A DNA stretch of 30,781 bases from Heterostelium multicystogenum (taxonomy: Eukaryota; Evosea; Eumycetozoa; Acytosteliales; Acytosteliaceae), in NCBI GenBank assembly GCA_003667245.1, contig RCNN01000350.1, positions 1 through 30,781 of the forward strand, given 5' to 3'. A program made the position numbers and the translations under genes. Below are positions 23,236-30,781 of the stretch, piece by piece (the first letter of the stretch is position 1; each line of letters starts with the position of its first letter). The notes under the pieces are model-generated. The model worked only from the letters and a program-made list of their open reading frames with translations, was not told the DNA's origin and searched no databases.

Positions 23236-26200
23236 GTTGGTTGTAACAATACGTTGCATTTGTCTGTGGAATGAAGGGAATACTTGTGCCGTAGGTTTCT
23301 TATCTGGTGTACTGAAGCTACCAAACCCCACTTCCGAAATCCACCTTTAATATCATTGATGTTGACACGCACAGATTGTCTTTGTGGGTGACGGTTTCTT
23401 GACCAATAGATAGGATTCGGATGGTGGTGAGGGTGAGCTGGATGGTGATATTGCAGAGGTGTTAGACTGGCTCGATGCTGCTGTGCCAGTGCTGCTTGCT
23501 TGGTTTTATTGGCATTTGATTGCTTTAAATTGCCATTTCCACTTGAGTTGAGAGTGTTCCTTGAGCCTATCAGCTGTATTTGAGTTCTTCTCTTTTGTAT
23601 CTCGACATGTCTGCACCTCTCACATACTTCTGCAGCACCTCTTGAGTAATATTTACCACCTTCCAAGACATCATCACAAATATAACATTTAAAACATCTA
23701 CTATGTAGATTCTTACCATTCTATAGTAAGATATATCAGTATGTTAGTTACATTTAATCGATGATTTGATGATTCGGTTTTCGTTTGAATAGACACTTAC
23801 AACTTTGAGATAGGTTCCAACAATAATATTATTACATGCAGTGCACTTGGTACCGCGAAATCTCTTCATAGTGTTCCTTGCAATAGATGACTCCATTGTC
23901 ATCTCCAAATGGACCATCTATTTGCTTCTTGCAAACTGAGCAAAACAAACATTCTACGTGCCACTTCTCACCGATTGCTTCCATCATCTCTTCGTCAGAG
24001 ATCACTTCTTTACATGCATGGCAAAAGAATTCGTCTATTTTCTATAGGTTTGCTTCGGTTAGTTTGATTATGTTCACCAGTGGCGGTATGTATCATTGTT
24101 CGTCTACTTACATTTAGTTTCTTATCACAATCACAACATATTGGGCTTCTCATTCTTTATGTAGTATATAGATGTGTCTATGACTTTATCACATTCAATA
24201 CATGAAAAGGCATTCCTATTACAATAATGATGTTTGTTAGTACAGCTTGCTTGCTCCGCATTTCGGCTCTATCATTCATACTTTATGCCAGATACCGATG
24301 TCCAATATCAGTGGACGCAGTCCAACACTCTCTGACATCTTTGACATGTAATTAATGAGGTGGTGTTAGTGTCTTCACTTGTTTTCGGGTTCTTCTGGTT
24401 TTGCTAATGGGTTCAGGCTCTGGTATGACAGTTGTTGGCTGCGGTTCAGGTGGATGCTGTGGCTTTATAGTTGCTGTATTTTCATCTAGTGTCAGATTCT
24501 TCAAGACCTTGTCACTCAAAGTCAATCCTTTATAAAAGTTCTTCTCTCTCTCCACGCATTTGACACACTCCAGCAGCTTTGTCCTTGATTATAAACTCTT
24601 GGTTCGACAAGAAGTTGAAGCAAACCGAGCAGCAGAAGCAGGATCTATGGAAAATAAGATCTCCTACTTCTTCGAAATCGGATGTTTTAATTACTTTCGA
24701 GCATCCACTGCATTGTTTAAAGAATCCACTATTAGTTGCGCAATCTATTATTGATGTGTTAGTGAGCTTCAGCCTTATCATGGAGTATCTGTAGGAATAT
24801 GTGGATACGTACCGGCACAGTGAATATCACCATTCTCTTGGAATAGACAGTACACTTTTGTAGTGAATTTCTGGCATCGCATGCATCTCATGCACTTCCA
24901 ATGATAGTTGTTCTGTCCGTCATTCAACGATACATCTGTAGGGTAGATCATCTCATTGCATTTGGGACATGTAAATAGTTTAATTGATTGATTTCTATCT
25001 CTATTGCCACTTCCGCTGCTGTTGATATTGCTGTTGCTGTTGTTGGTATCCTGTGTTTGCTGTAGGTCGGTTGATTTTACCAAAGGGTTTGTATTGCTGT
25101 TGTTATTATATAGTTTAGTTAGTCCAGTTTGGAAAGTTGGTGCGAAATACATTGTTGTTGCTTGTATTTGAATCGGTGGCAGAAGCAGAGCTGCCTTGTG
25201 ATGTAAGCTCATCGAAATCATCCTCTAGATCTTCGGTAAACTGTAGTTCGATCGAAAAGTTTGGATGAAAATGTTTATGAGTTGAGTCTTTATGTGCTTT
25301 GTCAATCTCCTGAGTCCTTATATGCAGCTTGGATCCTTCAACGAATGCTGTATGGAAAGCAGAAGCTAAACATATGTCCTAGATTGTTGTATTATTAATA
25401 ATGTTTAGTCAGATGACTGGCAGTTTGAGCGACTTGATCGATGTCGACTCTTACTTTTGAATTCTTATTGTAAAAACTGTATCTTGACATCACTTGACAG
25501 TATAATATTTCCACAGTCAATTTCTACGATGGTTGTTCCCTTCTTAAGTTTCTATAGTTAGAGTAGTATCCCAAGTGTAAGTATTGGTTGTCTGTCTCAA
25601 TGGACGCAATCGTCCGATGGCTGATCTATCTAGATATTACGACATACCATTGGCTTGGTATAGAATACAGATTTATCTTGTTGTCCTATCGACAGATAGG
25701 GTTCGCATCCACCTGCGATATTGAAGTTTTGGAAGTGGATTGATTCGAATGGTTGACAGTATTTTGGTGACATGGTTTGGCACTGGTGGAATTGGTTTGC
25801 CGTACTGAAGCAGTGCCTCAAAGTAGCGGACGTATCTAGCCTGGCTGGGTATAGTTGATACCCTTTCCATTGTGAGTTCTCTTATTTCCAAACATTCTAA
25901 TTGACTCTGAGCCAGTTTGGCACGATCGACTGTAGAGCAGCCAGCATGCAATCATCGTTCCAGTTCTGCCTTTTCCGGCTTTGCAATGAATGGCAGCCAC
26001 ATTTTCTGGGTGCTTATCAAGCCAAGACTCGACGTCCTCGCAAAACTTTACGATTGTTTCCAACGAGGGTGGATTGTGATCATCGAATGGATACTCCGAT
26101 ACATTGTTGGCGAATTTTTCATGGAATATTTTCTTTCGCTACATCTAGATTTGATTGGTTTTGAAGTTAGTTTTGGTTTGTGTTTTTAGTGGTGGTTGAT

Positions 26201-26548
26201 TGATTGCTTGATGGGTTGTGTGTGTGTGTGTGTTAATTGATCAATTATTTTGATATTACAAGTTATATACTTTGTAGTGGCCTTGATGCAATGTATTAAA
26301 GAATCTTTGTACCTATTTGATTTGTTTAATAATTGAATTGTAAGATTTGAGTTGTAAATATCTGAATAAGGTTGGAACAAAAAAACAAACTTACGTCTTT
26401 CATATTATTTCTGTAGAGACCCTCGATTGATTCACTCGGAAAACCCATAGCAATGATTCTATCGTTGATTATATGTCAAATCAAGATCGAATGTTCCCCA
26501 CTCGAATCTTCTCTTCTTTTTAGATACCATCTTACGAACGAAATCCAT
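23056..26548 (-). CDS. PTEN lipid phosphatase-C2 protein fused to five LIM domains (gene model)
   Basis: Nine exons, about 945 residues. ATG 26548 starts a PTEN: N-terminal PIP2-binding-like VSKKKRRFEW, then FDLDLTY, IIAMGFPSESIEGLYRNN, YPFDDHNPPSLE and the P-loop HCKAGKGRTGTMIACW, intact and canonical for a PI(3,4,5)P3 3-phosphatase. GGCEPYLSI and IRTQEIDKAHKDSTHKHFHP begin and end the C2 domain (about residue 320). After an acidic Ser/Asn linker come LIM1 (CPKC...HWKCMRCMRC...HCADC), LIM2 (CSGC...HRSCFCCSVC), a Pro-rich linker, LIM3 (CQRC...WHKECFSCIEC...CCDC), LIM4 (CHAC...HVECLFCSVC...CKEH), LIM5 (CTAC...HSRCFKCYIC...CERC), a basic tail and poly-Asn. Introns: 26313-26394, 26145-26259, 25552-25647, 25379-25454, 24745-24812, 24216-24281, 24042-24111, 23721-23800. 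About twelve indels must be bridged, one of them at the PTEN-LIM junction (about 25125-25200). Two separate genes remain possible but would have no intergenic DNA between them. Confidence 0.8.
23152..23235 (-). repeat. (AAT)n poly-Asn tract
   Basis: Twenty-eight trinucleotide units, AAT with three AGT (Ser) units on the coding strand, inside the last exon of the PTEN-LIM gene. One frame gives poly-Asn with SSS; the competing frame gives poly-Ile. The Asn frame is chosen because it joins VFPSFHRQMQRIVTT upstream and KTTAFRAAKPTKNNTLRRDF downstream. Confidence 0.9.
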
Positions 26549-27175
26549 TTCCCACTTGATTCTTTCTTTTAAAAGTGTCGTTCAACACTTTTGTAACAAT
26601 TACACAATTGATTGATTGATTGATCAATAAACAAAGATTAATTATTATTATTTTCTTTCATAAATTATTCTATCTGTATTAATAATATTATTTATTTATA
26701 TATTTATTTGTTTATTTATAGGAAACTATTCTCTAGATATAGATTATAATATATCCCTAAAAAGATTTGGTTGTTTTGTTTTTTTTCATCAAATTCCTTC
26801 TTGTCAAACACTTAAAAAAATATAAAACAAGATTTTTTTTTATAAAAGTTTTTTTTTGATCCATCAAAACCAAAACTAAAAAGATCAAAGGGATTAAACC
26901 AAAAAAACCAAAAAAACAATAAAAAAGATCCATTTTTCACCAAATTCCCAAATTTGTGTGAGGTATTGGTTCTCCTTGCAAAATTTTGCTTGCTTTGTGT
27001 TTGTTTGTTTATTGTTTGTGGGTGTGTTTTGCTGATTAGTGTGGGTATGTAATTGGCTGTTGTGATTGTTGCTGGATGAGTGGCTTTCCACTGAGTCTGG
27101 CAGCTAGTGTAACGAATTTTGATGGTCACCTTAAACATAAACAATGTATAGTAATATTTGATAATCGATATGATA
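26549..27175. other. Intergenic spacer: PTEN-LIM promoter and ADCK1 3' flank
   Basis: About 630 bp of AT-rich DNA with GATT repeats (26610-26625) and A/T homopolymers (26815-26930). An A/C-rich open frame on the minus strand (26812-27144) has no domain, and I treat it as spacer. Confidence 0.6.
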
Positions 27176-30100
27176 TCATTGATTGGTAGATTCTTTGATG
27201 CATGATTTGGCCATCAACATGAATCCATTTTCAATCTTGAAATGACTGGTAATTTGTCGAATGAGATTACTGTGTGGTTGTAAAGTTCAAAGAAGGATTG
27301 ATTCGATTGTTTAGCTACTAGTGATTAAAAGAGGTGCACAGAAGAAGAAGAATAATACATACTTTGTTTTTCAATACCAAAAGAATTTCCTTGGGCAAAT
27401 TCTTGAGAATCTCAGTGATAGCAGTTAAAGTTTGATCACCGAGTTCACGTTTCATGTTACGGAGATTCTCTCTGGATTTCTCTGGTCTGAGGTTGAGGAG
27501 GATACCGAGGTACTTGGCATAGTCTCCGGCACCCAGCTGTCGTGCATAGTACTCTCCGGATTTAATGTCACCTGTACAAATGGATTTCCAGAAAATAGCA
27601 AAAGTTGATTCTTACATTTTCATCGATTTGCTTGTAAAGTCCGTGATCAAGAAGCACCATCTGTGGCTTCTTTGAGTTTGGCATGTTTCTTACAAGAATG
27701 TTTCCAGGATGTGGATCACTGTGAAGGAATCCATGGATGAAAATTTGCTCGGCAAACACTCTGAGAACAGGTAGTAGAGTTCCTCGGTGTCGATTCCAAG
27801 TCTGGCCAGTCCTTTGTTGTCCGTCGATTCTGACACCATTAATGAATTCCATTGTTAGGATTCTCTTGGTGGTCTTGTCCCAATGTATCTTTGGAATGTA
27901 CAGTTGCTTATTGTAGGTGAAGAGCGATGCAATCTTTTCGCTGTTTCTGGCCTCGTTGACAAAGTCGAGCTCTTGGTTCAGACAACTGGTCGCTTCTGGA
28001 AGGATCCAGCTAAACTCAAACTTAGGGAAGAACCAATTGATATAGATCATTACATTGAAAATCGATTGAATATCCTGTTCGAAACGCTCTGTCAAATCAG
28101 GATACTGAACCTTAACAGCAACCTCTTGTATCTCACCATTTGGCATTCGGAGACTTGCCTTGTGAACTTGCGCCAGAGATGCACTTGCAATGGGTTCTCT
28201 ATGGAAATCAATAAATCTACAGTAGTTTGGATTGAGTTTGGTTAGAGTATGAAGCGACTCGTAGAGTGCTATTGTCAATACTTACAATTCATCTGGATGG
28301 TGTCCAGTCTCTTCGAGGAAGAGTTTGACAACTTGTGAAAATGGTTCATATGGTGCATGATCCTGGAACACAGAGAGCGCAGTGATGTATTCGGTAGGCA
28401 AGATATGGTCGAGGGACGAGAGAATCTGGGCAAACTTGATAAATACACCCTTGTTCTTTCGACAAAGATCGACCAATGCTTCGGAAGCCAACTGATTAGC
28501 AATCTTCATTTGCTCGCTATACTTTGGATCACCTCTTTCCAAGCCATATAAATAGTATTTGTAGTAGAATGTAATATAGCATCCCTTTTGTTAAGATAAA
28601 GTAGATTAGTAGCTATCCATTGCGCTTGTAAGGCTATGGAAATATACATACAGTGAGTAATACTCTTGCAGAGCGAGCTTGGCTGCTGTCCATGAGCTTC
28701 TTGACCAGTTCATCGTTATTGTAGACGAATACTCCGCTGGAGATGGCAGCTAGAATAATGAGATTTTCGGGTGTTGAAAATGGACGAGCCTGTCGATGAT
28801 GTAGAGGATGAGGATTGGTTTCCATCGCTGTTGTGGGAGCCCTCTTGCGAGTTGAGGCCGGTGTCAATGGCCACATCGCCCTCGCCTTCAGTCACCAGTT
28901 TATTCGACAGAATGTTTTCATACGATATGCTGCGGAATGTGTGAGGTCTTGTTCCAATTGAATAGTAGCTTTGGAGGTAGATCCTATTGAGTACAGAGTT
29001 GTAGAATTTCTTTTTGCTACCCTCTTTGCGGAAACTCTCTCCCAAAATGCTACGTCCAAAGGATTGTCGGGTTGTTTAGTCTTTTCGGATGTGGATTCTG
29101 CGCGTGGCGGTACGATTGTTGCATGTTTATTATCGATTTTCACTTTCAATTTATCAGTATTTCTTGCATCGTTTCGCTGTCTCTGTTGTCCCTCATCGAC
29201 TTCGTTTGATGATTGTTTAGCCTGTATTTGATCCTGTGTCTCTTTTTGTTGTCTTCTTTCTCTCTCTTGCAGTTGTTTCTCTCGTTCTTTCTCTTTTAGG
29301 TGTTGGAGATGTTGGATAAGTTTTTCTTTGTGTTGAGTTCTTTCTTTCTCGGCTTCCTCCTCCAGTTCTTTCTCCTTCTCTTGTAAAGCCAGTCTTTCTC
29401 TCTCTTGCTGCTGTTGTCTTTCCTTCTCCTTCGCTTGTAGCAGTCTCTCTCTCTCCTGTTGTTGTTGCAGCTGTTGCAGTTGTCTTTCCTTCTCCTTTTG
29501 TTGTTGGACAAGTCTTTTCCTTCTCCTTCTCTTGTTGAAGTAGTCTTTCTCTCTCTTGTTGCAGTTGTCTTTCCTTCTCTTTAGCTTGTAGCAGTCTCTC
29601 TTTCTCCTGCTGCAGTTGTCTTTCTATCTCCTTCTCCTTCTCCAGTAGAAGCAGTCGTTCTCTTTCTTGATGTTTCTGTAACTCAATCTCTTTTCTCCTT
29701 CTCTAGTTCAATTTCTTTTTGCAGTAGCGGTTTATCCTGTCTCACTTGCTGCTCCACTTGCTGATTAGACTTTAGGTTTTTGGTATGCTTGTAAGAATGA
29801 TTCGACTTGAGAAATATCCGACTCATTGATACTAGCTATATGGGCATTTTGTGTTTTGATTGCACGCCACATCATTGCGATCTTCCTCTGATTCTGATAG
29901 AGTGGATCGGCTGCCTCTTTTTCAGCGACAATCGATTGTATCTGGAAGTAGTTCCTCTTTATTCTTTTTATGATTTGCTCATCTCTGCTGTAATCCTGTT
30001 GTTGACTTGTGCGTTGAGTCGATGATTCATCCTTCTGATTCTGCATTTCTGACTTTCGATCAGATTTCATATGTCCACCACCATTAGTACTAGTACTACT

Positions 30101-30403
30101 ATCATGATTTATTTCTACCATCTTGTTCTATCTGATTAGCTTCTTCGACGGCTTTATTCGAATTCTTTTTGGTATTATGCTTTCGATTTTAGAGGATTCT
30201 TTACGATTTGACCTGTAGGCCAGTTTTTCTTCTTGAGTAACTTTGATTCTGGATTGAAAATGGAGCTTGTCATTGGTCTCACTCCGACACCAACATATGC
30301 ATTAACACTGTTTTGCACAAACACACCGATCGTTGGTGATATCGAGTTGAAATTCAACAATAATGTTGAAACTGACTTATTGATTTGAATTAACTCTAAG
30401 CAT
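27176..30403 (-). CDS. adck1: ADCK1-type UbiB/ABC1 atypical kinase with long coiled-coil N-terminal extension (gene model)
   Basis: The kinase part (28660-27176) follows ADCK1/Mcp2 closely: GVFIKFAQILSSLDHILPTE, ETGHHPDEL, IASASLAQVHKA (Ala-rich-loop position), the lysine in VAVKVQYPDL, LNQELDFVNEARNSEKIASL, GFLHSDPHPGNILV and VLLDHGLY (metal-binding Asp), then YYARQLGAGDYAKYLG and a C-terminus ending MAKSCIKESTNQ. Introns: 28585-28651, 28217-28285 and 27270-27362. Upstream, at 29700-29150, a Glu/Lys/Arg/Gln heptad-rich coiled coil (KERQLQQERERLLQQEKEKE type) reads into NPLDVAFWERVSAK. It then meets the segment before the kinase (FYNSVLNRIYLQSYYS) across an AAAAAGAAA run. Further upstream are DEQIIKRIKRNYFQIQ and a possible mitochondrial leader starting at ATG 30403 (MLRVNS). 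ADCK1 relatives sit in mitochondria and act in lipid/coenzyme Q homeostasis. Start, and unity with the coiled coil, are inferred; several indels must be bridged. Confidence 0.75.
29150..29720 (-). other. Charged coiled-coil coding segment
   Basis: About 190 codons made almost wholly of E, K, R, Q and L, in repeats such as QQEKERLLQAKEKERQ. One indel near 29510 shifts it between frames. The regular spacing of Leu implies a long parallel helix. It belongs either to the N-terminal extension of the ADCK1-type protein or to a separate upstream gene. Confidence 0.75.
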
Positions 30404-30781
30404 TCTGATAATCCTACTCTATAGAAATCAACTAGCCAAATCAATACACAATATTGTTGTTGTTTTTGTTGTCTATTATTATTATTCTATTACTATTCTA
30501 ATACAATATTATAATATACTAATATATCTTTGTTACTTAATTCTAATTATTAATTAAGGTCATATGACTGAAGCATGATCATTCAATTCAGATTTCAATT
30601 TATGTTTTGTTGATTTGATGAGCTGGTGTTGTGATGTGCTAATTGCTGATTGCTGATTGCTTATTGCTAATTGGGGTAATAAGTAATCAGTATGTGTGCA
30701 TGCAATAATAGCAATGTCCTGTAATAATTCTTAAATGGGCAGGTGACACCGATTTATTGGATTGTTATCAATTAAAAACAA
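30404..30781. other. Upstream flank of the coiled-coil/ADCK1 gene
   Basis: AT-rich to 30600, then T/G-rich with TTGCTGATTGCTGATTGC repeats (30638-30665). A TTG-initiated extension of the frame reaches 30444 and beyond without an ATG, so the true start could lie upstream. No other gene seen. Confidence 0.5.

Noticed and set aside
23007..23666. Poly-Ile reading of the trinucleotide tract
   Set aside because: The Asn frame connects sensible sequence on both sides and poly-Asn is usual in dictyostelids; poly-Ile is a frame artefact.
26216..26232. (TG)n run
   Set aside because: It sits inside a PTEN intron (26145-26259) and is an ordinary microsatellite.
26812..27144. 110-codon minus-strand ORF between ADCK1 and PTEN-LIM
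   Set aside because: It lies past the ADCK1 stop at 27176, is low-complexity (Thr/Asn/Lys, then Phe-rich) and overlaps AT-rich spacer.
1..30781. CRISPR arrays, insertion sequences, prophage or bacterial operons
   Set aside because: No spaced direct repeats or transposase motifs were seen, and gene structure with introns is eukaryotic.

Overview
The window looks like nuclear DNA of a social amoeba (Dictyostelia) or a close amoebozoan. The signs are very AT-rich intergenic DNA, short introns (about 52-115 nt) with GTAAGT/GTATGT donors and CTAAC branch points, long Asn/Gln tracts in coding DNA (AAT and CAA codons), and characteristic protein families: IPT/TIG-repeat adhesion proteins with a C-type lectin head, a PTEN with a dictyostelid-like N-terminus, and LIM proteins. 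Every convincing gene lies on the minus strand, head to tail. Species not determined.

Layout, left to right. 1-5692: 3'-truncated gene for a large secreted/membrane protein (signal peptide, C-type lectin domain, about a dozen IPT/TIG repeats, a hydrophobic helix at the window edge). 6281-7419: multi-exon gene ending in a CBM48 / AMPK-beta-type glycogen-binding domain. 7527-9187: NYN ribonuclease domain, poly-Gln linker and a C-terminal LOTUS-like (OST-HTH) domain. 10738-11697: tristetraprolin-type tandem CCCH zinc-finger protein with a C-terminal CNOT1-binding-like motif. 11698-22263: about 10.5 kb with no convincing gene, strongly T/G-rich on the plus strand over its first 7 kb, with several microsatellites and a tRNA-like relic. 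22264-22678: ribosomal protein L37, three exons. 23056-26548: nine-exon gene reading as PTEN phosphatase plus C2 followed, without an intergenic gap, by five LIM domains and a poly-Asn tail. 27176-30403: ADCK1-type UbiB/ABC1 atypical kinase, apparently preceded in the same transcription unit by a long charged coiled coil.

Reading frames break about once every 200-450 coding bases in almost every gene, including L37, which is normally essential. Domain motifs resume exactly one base out of frame, often beside short homopolymers. I read this as uncorrected single-base indels in the sequence rather than a cluster of pseudogenes. All CDS spans below are therefore gene models that cross such indels and annotated introns, not single open frames.

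The genes do not form a pathway. Two are linked to mRNA control (NYN-LOTUS and the CCCH protein), one to phosphoinositide/cytoskeleton signalling (PTEN-LIM), one to glucan or energy sensing (CBM48), one to mitochondrial lipid/quinone biology (ADCK1) and one to the cell surface (lectin-TIG). The most novel-looking item is the PTEN-LIM architecture.
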